DNA of 10,631 bases, from positions 1-10,631 of the forward strand of contig JAEVZE010000159.1 of NCBI GenBank assembly GCA_023392395.1, written 5' to 3'. The stretch comes from Bacillota bacterium (GTDB taxonomy: Bacteria > Bacillota > Clostridia > Christensenellales > Aristaeellaceae). The stretch's first letter is position 1, and the number at the start of each line of letters is the position of its first letter. Under the pieces are notes generated by a model that saw only the letters and a list, made by a program, of their open reading frames with translations, had not been told where the DNA came from and searched no databases. The position numbers were made by a program, and so were the translations under genes. Below are positions 1 through 6,067 of this stretch, piece by piece.

Positions 1-459
1 ATCGCGGCCAAGGCGGTGTGCTTCAAGGAAGCGGCGGGGGAGGACTTCAAGGCCTACCAGCATCAGATCGTGCTGAACGCCCGCGCGCTGGCGGCGGCGC
101 TGACGAATAAGGGCCTGCGCCTTGTGTCCGGCGGCACCGACAACCACATGATGCTGATCAACCTGACCGGAACCGGCCGCACTGGCAAGGAACTCGAGGG
201 CTTGCTCGTCCGCGCCAACGTGACCGTCAACAAAAACACTGTGCCCTTTGAGACGCTCAGCCCCTTCGTCACCAGCGGCATTCGCGTGGGGACGCCCGCG
301 GTCACCTCCCGCGGCATGAAGGAGCCGGAGATGGAGAAGATCGCCGGGTTCATTGCGCTGTTGACCGAAAAAGGCGAGAACGCCATCCCTGAGGTCAAGA
401 AAGAAGTCATTGCGCTATGTGAGAATTTCCCGCTGTACCAGGGCGGCACGATCGACTGA
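1..459 (+). CDS. glyA: Serine hydroxymethyltransferase, C-terminal part (5' end outside window)
   Basis: This frame is open from base 1 and ends at TGA 457-459, giving about 152 residues of a family usually near 410-420. The enzyme is a cytosolic PLP-dependent homodimer or tetramer that interconverts serine and glycine and passes the one-carbon unit to tetrahydrofolate. The visible part is the C-terminal domain. It contains SGGTDNHMMLINL and the block SGIRVGTPAVTSRG, whose arginine binds the substrate carboxylate in this family. The PLP-binding lysine lies upstream of the window and cannot be checked. The gene runs into a strong hairpin at 481-511 shared with convergent ansA. No frameshift is seen. 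The family assignment is secure; the window edge causes the truncation. Confidence 0.97.
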   Translation: MAAKAVCFKEAAGEDFKAYQHQIVLNARALAAALTNKGLRLVSGGTDNHMMLINLTGTGRTGKELEGLLVRANVTVNKNTVPFETLSPFVTSGIRVGTPAVTSRGMKEPEMEKIAGFIALLTEKGENAIPEVKKEVIALCENFPLYQGGTID

Positions 460-480
460 CAATCCACCAAATGAAAAATT

Positions 481-511
481 GGACGCCGCGGAATTCTTTT
501 CCGCGGCGTCC
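481..511. terminator. Bidirectional rho-independent terminator between glyA and ansA
   Basis: A perfect 13-bp stem pairs 481-493 with 499-511 around a 5-nt loop. On the minus strand the stem is followed by AATTTTTC, a good U-tract for ansA. On the plus strand it is followed by GTGCTTTTC, a weaker T4 tract for glyA. It sits 21 nt after the glyA stop and 36 nt after the ansA stop, as expected for convergent genes. Confidence 0.88.
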
Positions 512-547
512 GTGCTTTTCTGGATGGTTAATGGATGTCATGTACGG

Positions 548-1540
548 CTATGGCAGCGTGACTTCCCCTGCAAAGCTGGTTTCAAACATCCGCCGCACCT
601 CGTCCAGGTCTTCGGTCTGGCCCAGCGCCCACTTGAGCTTGGTGACCGCCGCCTCGGTGGTCATGTCGTAGCACTGGATGACCCCGGCGTCCAGCGCCTT
701 GCGGCCGGTCTGGTAGAGCGAGAAGTCGCTGCGCTCGTACAGGCACTGGCTGGAGACCGCCACCGCCATGCCGTCCCGCACCAATCGCTCCAGCGGCTCC
801 ACGAGGTTCCTGCGGATGAAGTGCAGCCCGCCCGCGCCGAAGGCTTCAATGACCACGCCGCGGGTTTGCATCGCGCCCAGCGCGTTCAAAAACTCCGGCT
901 GGAAGCCGGGCGTCAACTTCAGGAGGAACACGTCGTTGCAAAGATCGTCTTTCAATGCGAAGGGACCTGTGTAGCGGGGGATCAGCTCATGCCTAAGCGT
1001 CAGCCCTTCGCCATCCACCACACCAACCGGCGGCAGGTTGACGCTTTCAAACGCGCGGAAGCCGGTGGTGCGCACCTTGACCGCGCGGGCGCCCAGCATG
1101 ATCAGCCGGTCGAAGGCGAGAAAGACGCCAGGGACGCCGGTGGCCGCCATTGCGAACGCGCAGCGAAGGTTCTCCACCGCGTCGGTCAGCGGGTGGGATG
1201 CGGGCAACTGCGAGCCGGTCAAGACCACCGGCAGCGTCAGCCCCCTGAGCATGAATGATAGCGCCGACGCGGTGTAGGCCATCGTATCGGTGCCGTGGGT
1301 AATGACGACTCCCGCGTGACCCGCGGCGTGCGCGAAGACGCAGCGGGCAATCTCACGCCACTCCTCCGGCTGCATGTTGGCGCTGTCCATGCTGAACAGC
1401 GGGATGTGCTCGATCTCGTACCGTCCACCCAGCATCCTGAGCGCCTGCGGCAGCGCGCCGCCGTGTTCGTCGGGCGCCAGACCCTCGGGCGTGGGAACGG
1501 CGGCAATCGTGCCACCGGTGGTGATCAGCAAGATTTTCAT
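548..1540 (-). CDS. ansA: L-asparaginase, type I (cytosolic)
   Basis: The 330-aa product hydrolyses L-asparagine to aspartate and ammonia. Motif 1, TTGGTIAA (7-14), contains the nucleophilic threonine T11. The DSANM block (52-56) holds the substrate-contacting serine. Motif 2, THGTDTMAYT (81-90), contains the second catalytic Thr-Asp pair T84/D85. VVLTGSQLP (105-113) is also typical, and K155 in ARAVKVRTTG fits the catalytic lysine. The length matches E. coli AnsA (about 338 aa), and no signal peptide is present, so it should be the cytosolic type I enzyme. I chose ATG 1540 because the residues begin at the family-typical MKILLITTGG. An in-frame ATG at 1558 has no ribosome binding site, and the site for 1540 is itself weak (GTGAAAAG). 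It starts 33 nt after the preceding membrane-protein gene and is probably cotranscribed with it. Confidence 0.95.
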   Translation of the reverse strand: MKILLITTGGTIAAVPTPEGLAPDEHGGALPQALRMLGGRYEIEHIPLFSMDSANMQPEEWREIARCVFAHAAGHAGVVITHGTDTMAYTASALSFMLRGLTLPVVLTGSQLPASHPLTDAVENLRCAFAMAATGVPGVFLAFDRLIMLGARAVKVRTTGFRAFESVNLPPVGVVDGEGLTLRHELIPRYTGPFALKDDLCNDVFLLKLTPGFQPEFLNALGAMQTRGVVIEAFGAGGLHFIRRNLVEPLERLVRDGMAVAVSSQCLYERSDFSLYQTGRKALDAGVIQCYDMTTEAAVTKLKWALGQTEDLDEVRRMFETSFAGEVTLP

Positions 1541-1573
1541 CTTTTCACGTCCATACATAGATTTCGCGGCGCG

Positions 1574-2161
1574 TTAGGCCTTGAGACGCGCGTCCGGACG
1601 CTTTGGCAGACGGCTCCGCGCGCAGTCGAGCGCGTCCTGCGGGCTTTCCGCCTCGTCCATACGGCACGAGGCGACGCGTGGCTCAAACGGCAGGCAGCGA
1701 TAGGCGGCAACGTATAGAAACCCCACGTCCTGCGCCAGGATCGCGAGCCTGTGAGAGAGGGCCGCGCCTTCCCCGCACCGAAGAATCAGCCCGAATTCGT
1801 CGGTCTTCAGGCGGCGGATCCCTTCGCCGGGCTCAATAAAGCTCTCCAGGTACAGTCGGAGGCTGGCCATCGCACCCTTGCGTCTGCCGACGGGCAAGCG
1901 GTTTAACCCCAGAAGGCTGATTACCGCGACCGCCCACTGCCCGCCGCCGGACGCGAGGCGCCGCGCCTCCCGGCGGAAGCGCGCGTTCGTCTGCTTGTTC
2001 CGAAGGCCCGTGCACACGCCCCATATGCCTGGCGCCAGCAAAATGAACAGCGCGACGAACAGCGCAATGAGCGCATACGTCAGCGCGCTGTTCCAGGGGT
2101 GGGAAAATTCATTCAGCGGCCCGTGAGCCGCGCCCAGAGCCGCGAGCATTCTGTCCATCAT
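1574..2161 (-). CDS. Single-pass membrane protein of unknown function
   Basis: The product is about 195 aa and I do not recognise its family. A hydrophobic segment at about residues 25-50 (ALTYALIALFVALFILLAPG) looks like one membrane helix. A basic stretch follows it (RNKQTNARFRREARR), suggesting the N-terminus is outside and the remainder cytosolic. The soluble part (about 73-165) mixes short hydrophobic and charged stretches, including RLKTDEFGLILRCGEG, and the tail is basic. The frame is open much further upstream (to 2521), but that extension overlaps the preceding CNNM gene, a terminator and a consensus promoter, so it cannot be coding. The start is therefore ATG 2161, or the adjacent ATG 2158 or ATG 2149. 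None has a strong ribosome binding site (GGGG about 8 nt upstream). The gene probably forms an operon with ansA. Function unknown. Confidence 0.7.
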   Translation of the reverse strand: MMDRMLAALGAAHGPLNEFSHPWNSALTYALIALFVALFILLAPGIWGVCTGLRNKQTNARFRREARRLASGGGQWAVAVISLLGLNRLPVGRRKGAMASLRLYLESFIEPGEGIRRLKTDEFGLILRCGEGAALSHRLAILAQDVGFLYVAAYRCLPFEPRVASCRMDEAESPQDALDCARSRLPKRPDARLKA

Positions 2162-2261
2162 AATAGGGCGTACCCCAAGGTGCCTCTGGAAGGCGTCGGT
2201 CTGATCGTATGCCTGCGCACAATCGGCATTTCGTATACCTCGACACGGATTTACGCGATTT

Positions 2262-2290
2262 ATTATAGAGGCGCAGCCGTATTCTGTCAA
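2262..2290 (-). promoter_or_regulatory. Consensus SigA promoter for the membrane protein-ansA operon
   Basis: On the minus strand TTGACA (2290-2285) and TATAAT (2267-2262) are separated by exactly 17 nt, so both hexamers match consensus. The start of transcription is expected near 2255, giving a leader of about 95 nt before ATG 2161. It lies just downstream of the terminator of the CNNM operon. Confidence 0.88.
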
Positions 2291-2307
2291 CACAGCGCGA
2301 ATGCGAG

Positions 2308-2331
2308 AAAAGCCCGCAAATGCGAGCTTTT
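2308..2331 (-). terminator. Terminator of the CNNM/CBS operon
   Basis: The arms 2308-2318 and 2321-2331 pair, with AAAAGC/GCTTTT at the base. Read on the minus strand the only imperfect position is a G-U wobble; on the plus strand it is an A-C mismatch, which favours minus-strand function. The minus-strand stem ends in TTTTCTC. It lies 14 nt after the stop at 2346 and just upstream of the next promoter. Confidence 0.75.
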
Positions 2332-2345
2332 TTCGAAGTGTCCTG

Positions 2346-3614
2346 TCATTTCCCCGAGAATTCTTCCGGCGGCCGGTCGACGGTGACCCGGAGCCGGTCG
2401 ACGCGCACGCCGTCCATCTTCTCCACGGATACGTGCAGCGTGTCGTAGTCGAAGGAGCGCCCCGCTTCGGGCTGCGCGTCCAACATCTCGACGGCCCAGC
2501 CGCCCAGCGTGGTGTACTCACTCTCGAAGTTCTTGCCGTCGTAGTCGATCTCGTCGAAGAAGTCGTGCAGGCCCATCAGGCCGCTGCATTCGTATTCGTT
2601 TTCGCCCACTTCCACGCAGGGCTCCACGATGTCGTCGTTCTCGTCCCAGATCTCGCCCACCAGTTGCTCCAGAAGGTCTTCCAGCGTGATGATGCCCATG
2701 GTGCCGCCGTATTCGTCGGCCACCACCGCGATGTGGGTGCGCGCGCGCTGCAGCAGCTTCAGCGCGTCGTCCAGCTTCAGCGTCTTGTGAACGGCCAGCG
2801 GCGGCATCAGCATCTTTCGAAGGTCGATGTCCGTCTTTTTGTCCAGCGCCCTCAGGAACTGGTTGACGTGCAGGATGCCGATCACGTTGTCGATGGTGTC
2901 CTCGTAGACCGGGATGCGGGAGTACTGGGATTCGATGATCACGCGCAGGATGTCGTCCAGCGAGTCCTCGATGTCGATGGCCACCATGTCGATGCGCGGG
3001 GTCAGCACCTGGCCGATGGTCAGGTCGTCAAACTGCAGCGCCGAATGCACCAGGTCCGTGCGTTCCTCGTCGATCACGCCCTCGTCCTCGGCGGTCTCGA
3101 GGATGGCGGTCAGTTCCTCCTCGGTCATGGGAGGTCCGCTTTTTTCGCCCGCGCCCATCGCGCGGGCAAGGCGCTCCACCACGAACACCGACGCCTTGAC
3201 CAGCGGCGTGAACACCAGCATGATTGCCCTGAGCGGGTAGGCCGACTGCCGGGCGAAGGAATCCGCGTGGCGCTTGCCGATGATCTTGGGCGCGATGTCG
3301 CCAAACATCAGAAACAGCACCGTCATCAGGATGGACGAAACGCCCGCGCCCATTTCCCCGGCGATGCCGATGGCCACCACCGTCGCCAGCGAGGACGCGC
3401 CAATGCTGACGAAGTTGTTGGTGATCAGGATGGCTGAGAGCGCGTCGTCAAACCGGTCGTAGATCTTGACGGCCAGCGCGCTCTGCTTGTCGCCCTCCTC
3501 GGCCGCGCGCCGCATGCGCCGCGCGTTGACCGACGTATAGGCGAATTCCCCGGCCGAGAGATAAGCGGAGACGCCCAGAAGTAGAAGGATCGCCGCGATG
3601 TCCAGATACAGCAT
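2346..3614 (-). CDS. CNNM/CBS-domain transporter, CorC/HlyC class (full-length)
   Basis: The 422-aa product has the full architecture of the UPF0053/CorC family. Residues 1 to about 150 form a DUF21/CNNM membrane domain with hydrophobic segments near 4-20, 57-85, 92-106 and 126-146, and GDIAPK (105-110) in place of the usual GEIxPK. A CBS pair covers about 200-325 (LTPRIDMVAID first; AVVADEYGGTMGIITLEDLLEQLVGEI closing the second, given here as family-typical wording). A CorC_HlyC domain covers about 335-415. Characterised relatives are Na+-driven Mg2+ exporters regulated by ATP on the CBS pair; older 'hemolysin' names are misleading. Its ribosome binding site TAAGGAG overlaps the upstream gene's TAA stop, with ATG 9 nt after that stop, so the two are translationally linked. 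The ion carried is not shown by sequence. Confidence 0.93.
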   Translation of the reverse strand: MLYLDIAAILLLLGVSAYLSAGEFAYTSVNARRMRRAAEEGDKQSALAVKIYDRFDDALSAILITNNFVSIGASSLATVVAIGIAGEMGAGVSSILMTVLFLMFGDIAPKIIGKRHADSFARQSAYPLRAIMLVFTPLVKASVFVVERLARAMGAGEKSGPPMTEEELTAILETAEDEGVIDEERTDLVHSALQFDDLTIGQVLTPRIDMVAIDIEDSLDDILRVIIESQYSRIPVYEDTIDNVIGILHVNQFLRALDKKTDIDLRKMLMPPLAVHKTLKLDDALKLLQRARTHIAVVADEYGGTMGIITLEDLLEQLVGEIWDENDDIVEPCVEVGENEYECSGLMGLHDFFDEIDYDGKNFESEYTTLGGWAVEMLDAQPEAGRSFDYDTLHVSVEKMDGVRVDRLRVTVDRPPEEFSGK

Positions 3615-3623
3615 GGCAACTCC

Positions 3624-4643
3624 TTACAGCACCGCGGCGGGCTCTGCCGCCGGGTCGCTCTCGTCGTAAATCTCGCCGACCAGTTCTTCCAGGATGTCCT
3701 CCATGGTGACGATGCCCAAAGCCACCCCGGTCTCGTCCGCGATCAGCGCCATGTGGCTGCGGTGCTGGTTCATCTGGGTCATCAGGTCGTCGATGTGCAT
3801 GTCCGAGCGGTAGCTGCGGATGGGGATCAAAAGCTCCCTCAGGCGCGTGTAGGTGCCGGTCAGCCGCGCCGTCAGGAAGCGGTTGACCTGCAGGATCCCG
3901 ACCACCCGGCCGCGCCGCGCGTCCCACACCGGAAAGCGTGAAAACTTGTAGGCGGCGATTTTCGAGGCGATCTGGTCCTGGGTGGACTGGGAGTCGATCA
4001 TGACCACCTTGTCCAGCGGGATCAGAATGTCCTGAGCCGGGATCGCGCCAAACTCGAACGCCGATTGCAGAAGCTCCTGCTGGTCGGGCTCCAAAAGGCC
4101 CTCGTCCTCGATGGTTTCGATGATGTCGTGCAGTTCGTCCTCAGTGTAGGAAGGATCACTGGGCGAGGGGAAGTGCCGGGAGATTAATTCGCCCCACTTG
4201 GTGAACAGGAATGTGAACGGCTTCATGATTCGCATGAGAAAGAGCAGCCCGCCGGAGACCTTCAGCGAGAAGTCGTCCGCCCGCCGCCGGGCGACGGTCT
4301 TGGGCAGCATGTCCACGAAAATATAGAAGATGATGGTCAGCGCAAGCGTCGACCAGGCCACCTCGCCGTTGCCCCACAGACGCGTGACCAATATCGTCGC
4401 CAGCGAAGCCGCCGCGATCGACAGGATATTGTAGAGAATCAAGATCGTCGTGAGCGCTTCTTCAAAGCGCGACAGGATGACGAGCGCGCGGCGGGCGTTT
4501 TTGTCGCCGTCTTCCGCGCTGGTTTTGATGCGAACGCGGTTGACCGCGTTGTAGCTCATCTCAATGGCTGACGTCAGGCCGCTCAGAACGATGGTCAACA
4601 ATAAAAGCAGCGCTATAGGCCAACTGTCCGGGTCCATGGACAA
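3624..4643 (-). CDS. CNNM/CBS-domain protein lacking the CorC_HlyC domain
   Basis: The 339-aa product is a paralogue of the downstream gene. It has a DUF21/CNNM membrane domain (hydrophobic stretches near 9-24, 62-88, 98-112 and 130-150) and a CBS pair (about 203-325). It ends 14 residues after LVGEIYDES, so the C-terminal CorC_HlyC domain is absent. The conserved membrane motif reads VDMLPK (110-115) instead of GEIxPK. The likely role is cation (Mg2+) transport or its regulation, perhaps as a heteromer with its neighbour; this is inference. I chose the TTG start at 4643 because AGGAG (4655-4651) lies 7 nt upstream, whereas the next in-frame start, ATG 4637, would be 13 nt away. If ATG is used, the protein loses two residues. 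Confidence 0.9.
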   Translation of the reverse strand: MSMDPDSWPIALLLLLTIVLSGLTSAIEMSYNAVNRVRIKTSAEDGDKNARRALVILSRFEEALTTILILYNILSIAAASLATILVTRLWGNGEVAWSTLALTIIFYIFVDMLPKTVARRRADDFSLKVSGGLLFLMRIMKPFTFLFTKWGELISRHFPSPSDPSYTEDELHDIIETIEDEGLLEPDQQELLQSAFEFGAIPAQDILIPLDKVVMIDSQSTQDQIASKIAAYKFSRFPVWDARRGRVVGILQVNRFLTARLTGTYTRLRELLIPIRSYRSDMHIDDLMTQMNQHRSHMALIADETGVALGIVTMEDILEELVGEIYDESDPAAEPAAVL

Positions 4644-4674
4644 AAATCAACTCCTATGGTACATAGTATGCATC

Positions 4675-4703
4675 AGTATAGCACGCCGCGCGTTAAAAAA
4701 CAA
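4675..4703 (-). promoter_or_regulatory. Promoter of the CNNM/CBS operon
   Basis: On the minus strand TTGTTT (4703-4698) and TATACT (4680-4675) are 17 nt apart. The -10 matches five of six consensus bases and the -35 three of six. The expected start, near 4668, leaves a short leader with AGGAG before TTG 4643. It diverges from the ffs promoter, and the two share nearly the same bases around the -10 (GCGCGGC, then GTGCTATA). Confidence 0.65.
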
Positions 4704-4734
4704 GGCGCACAGCCATCAAATGCGAGTCAAGTAC

Positions 4735-4763
4735 TTGCGTTTCGTGCGCGGCTGTGCTATAAT
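4735..4763 (+). promoter_or_regulatory. Promoter of the SRP RNA gene
   Basis: TTGCGT (4735-4740) and TATAAT (4758-4763) are 17 nt apart. The predicted start, near G4771, coincides with the 5' end of the SRP RNA terminal helix, so promoter and RNA prediction support each other. Confidence 0.82.
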
Positions 4764-4770
4764 GACCGAT

Positions 4771-4900
4771 GCCACACGGGTGATGACGGTTGGGTCCTGT
4801 GCGGCGTCATGCCGTGAATCTTGTCAGGGCCGGAAGGCAGCAGCAATAAACGGAAGTTGGCGCGCGCCGCGGGAACGCCTGGCCTGAACCCGGTGGTATT
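4771..4900 (+). ncRNA. ffs: Small signal recognition particle RNA (4.5S-like)
   Basis: This RNA binds Ffh to form the SRP that targets nascent membrane proteins. The diagnostic domain IV is present: GTCAGG (4823-4828), a CC/GG-closed GGAA tetraloop (4832-4835) and AGCAG (4839-4843), which form the symmetric and asymmetric internal loops that Ffh recognises. Further helices fit one long hairpin. The ends pair 4772-4781 with 4888-4896, with A4776 bulged. GGTT...CC (4788-4797) pairs with GGCCTGAACC (4881-4890 region). TGCGGCG (4800-4806) pairs with CGCCGCG (4865-4871). The terminal helix runs into a T7 tract (4899-4905), which acts as the terminator. At about 130 nt it lacks the 5' Alu domain of the large Bacillus scRNA. 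The ends are set by helix and promoter and may shift by a few bases. Confidence 0.93.
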
Positions 4901-4908
4901 TTTTTGGC

Positions 4909-5078
4909 GTAGAAAATCCGCAAGCGGCTTTTCTACCGAAATGAGATCTGTGTGAGCCTGAAATCCTGCGGGATTTCCGGGCGGCTCGCTGACAGGCGGT
5001 ACTATTTCGCTCACCAGTGCGCGCACTGGTGAGCGAAATACGTTCCCGGCGACCCGTGCGCCGGGAACGATTGGAAGG
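4909..5078 (+). repeat. Hairpin-rich intergenic element, copy 1
   Basis: Four hairpins lie in order. Hairpin 1 pairs 4909-4916 with 4929-4936, with an inner CCG/CGG. Hairpin 2 has an outer stem 4952-4958/4983-4989 (one G-U), an inner stem 4960-4966/4971-4977 and an asymmetric CGGGC bulge (4978-4982). Hairpin 3 is a perfect 38-bp palindrome (5003-5040). Hairpin 4 is an 11-bp stem 5041-5051/5059-5069 with loop ACCCGTG. TGAC (4990-4993) and GGTA (4998-5001) link hairpins 2 and 3. From 4952 to 5069 it aligns without gaps to 9797-9914 in the same orientation. It lies 3 nt past the ffs T-tract, between convergent genes. No ORF or terminator-like U-tract belongs to it. The orientation given is by convention, because the stems are palindromic. 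The family is not recognised. Confidence 0.85.
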
Positions 5079-5100
5079 CACGACGGGGTTTTGGTACAAT
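5071..5100 (+). promoter_or_regulatory. Possible promoter at the end of element copy 1
   Basis: TTGGAA (5071-5076) and TACAAT (5095-5100) are 18 nt apart. No coding sequence follows on the plus strand; what follows is the SRP-like relic. It could be the decayed promoter of a duplicated ffs (both have ATAATGA/ACAATGA at the -10), or chance. Weakly supported. Confidence 0.3.
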
Positions 5101-5107
5101 GAAGTGT

Positions 5108-5140
5108 GCGCGCCGCAAAAAACCTGGCCTGAATCCTTGG
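5108..5140 (+). pseudogene. Relic of the SRP RNA 3' end
   Basis: GCGCGCCGC (5108-5116) repeats 4862-4870 exactly. After 6 nt (7 nt in ffs), CCTGGCCTGAA (5123-5133) repeats 4878-4888 exactly and continues as TCC against CCC. The T-rich tail also resembles that of ffs. Domain IV is missing, so it cannot be a working SRP RNA. It flanks element copy 1 on the side away from ffs, suggesting a local duplication followed by deletion or insertion. Confidence 0.5.
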
Positions 5141-5144
5141 TTTT
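5117..5144 (-). terminator. Possible terminator of the CPBP-protease gene
   Basis: On the minus strand AAAACC (5144-5139) pairs with GGTTTT (5124-5119), with a short inner GG/CC, and the descending arm ends in a T6 run. It begins 17 nt after the stop at 5162. The large loop makes the stem weak. It overlaps the SRP-like relic, whose terminator sequence may have been reused. Confidence 0.45.
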
Positions 5145-5161
5145 CTTTATAGAGATGCCTA

Positions 5162-6019
5162 CTACGAAAGCAGCGCCAGTGTCGAAAACACCGCCACATC
5201 CTGCATTAGGTGGATGATCCAGCCGGGCAGGAAGCCGCCGGCCTCGTACATGGCGCGGGCCATGTACCAGCCCAGTACGCCGCTCATCACCGCGCCCAGC
5301 GGGCCGCCTGGGATGCCCTCGTAATGGGCGATCCCAAAAAACAGCGTGGGCATCAGAAGGACGAAGGACTTTGGGAAGGCGTCCCGGAGAGGCGCCATCA
5401 CGGCGCTGCGGAACACCAGCCCTTCGCAAAAGGAATTGACCAGGGCGAGCAGAAGAATCAGCGGGAAGTTCGCGATGAGGCGTCCAAACCCACCCGGCAG
5501 GCGAAAGCCCGTGGCGGTGACGATGGACAATAGAACCGTGCCGGACATGATCAAGACCCCCGAGATCACGCAGAGCCGCCCCCATGAAATGACGTCCTCG
5601 GGGATGCCCAACCAGCGGATGGCGGATGCCTTCTCCTTGAGATTCCCGGGTGCAAGGTAGGATTTTCCCACCGAACCGGTCGTCAGGATCAGCGCGGCGG
5701 CCACCGGCAGGATCCCGACGACCTTGACCGACGCGTTGCCCGCCACGTCCGCGAAGAAACCTGCGCCCGCAAAGAGAGCCGCCCACCCCGGCGCGGTGCG
5801 GATCGCGGCGGTCAGAAGAAACGACAGGTTGATTGTGAGCAGCAAGAAAGCGAACTTCCATAGGAATCTCCATTTGGGGAGTATAAGAAGCACAGTAACC
5901 GCCGCCAGTAGGGCTGCGATTTTCATCCATTGAAGATGTGGGGAAGGGAAGAGCAGATCCGGCAGGATGGATGCGATCAGCATCAGAAGTGCGGTCAGGA
6001 CATACTTGGCCTTCGCCAT
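5162..6019 (-). CDS. CPBP/CAAX-family intramembrane protease homologue with variant motifs
   Basis: The 285-aa product is very hydrophobic, with about eight possible membrane segments. Its C-terminal half matches the CPBP (Rce1/Abi) family: motif 1 is SFCEGLVFR (E199, R204), motif 2 is FGIAH (F228-H232) and motif 3 is HLMQD (H270, D274). The family consensus is EExxxR, FxxxH and HxxxN. Here the second Glu is Gly and the Asn is Asp, while the first Glu and both His are kept. Activity is therefore possible but not assured. Bacterial members serve in protein processing, bacteriocin immunity or unknown roles. ATG 6019 is preferred over ATG 6037 because GGAGG (6035-6031) lies 11 nt upstream; GTG 6025 is also possible. 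It follows the GGDEF gene by 48 nt and is probably cotranscribed. Confidence 0.82.
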   Translation of the reverse strand: MAKAKYVLTALLMLIASILPDLLFPSPHLQWMKIAALLAAVTVLLILPKWRFLWKFAFLLLTINLSFLLTAAIRTAPGWAALFAGAGFFADVAGNASVKVVGILPVAAALILTTGSVGKSYLAPGNLKEKASAIRWLGIPEDVISWGRLCVISGVLIMSGTVLLSIVTATGFRLPGGFGRLIANFPLILLLALVNSFCEGLVFRSAVMAPLRDAFPKSFVLLMPTLFFGIAHYEGIPGGPLGAVMSGVLGWYMARAMYEAGGFLPGWIIHLMQDVAVFSTLALLS

Positions 6020-6067
6020 ACGCACCTCATCCTCCATGCCGGCTTTTTAGGGGGCGTATTTCTGGCC

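Noticed and set aside
410..1258. A 282-codon open frame on the plus strand
   Set aside because: It lies opposite ansA, crosses the glyA end and terminator, has no recognisable domain and has the Arg/His/Gln-rich makeup of an antisense shadow in GC-rich DNA.
2162..2521. Upstream extension of the unknown membrane protein
   Set aside because: It would overlap the CNNM coding end, a terminator and the promoter's -35 and -10, so this stretch is not translated in that frame.
2301..3437. A 378-codon open frame on the plus strand, opposite the full-length CNNM gene
   Set aside because: It is a His/Val/Gln/Asp-rich shadow of a clear CorC-family gene and starts inside a terminator.
5003..5040. The 38-bp palindrome as a rho-independent terminator for ffs or the CPBP gene
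   Set aside because: No T-tract follows on either strand, and ffs already ends in its own T7 tract. The same structure recurs in copy 2 away from any gene end.
4909..5078. CRISPR array or insertion-sequence remnant
   Set aside because: There are no regular direct repeats with spacers, no transposase fragment, and no clear target-site duplication or terminal inverted repeats at either copy.
4824..5930. A 368-codon minus-strand open frame
   Set aside because: It runs across the SRP RNA, element copy 1 and most of the CPBP gene in another frame, and its composition is that of a shadow.
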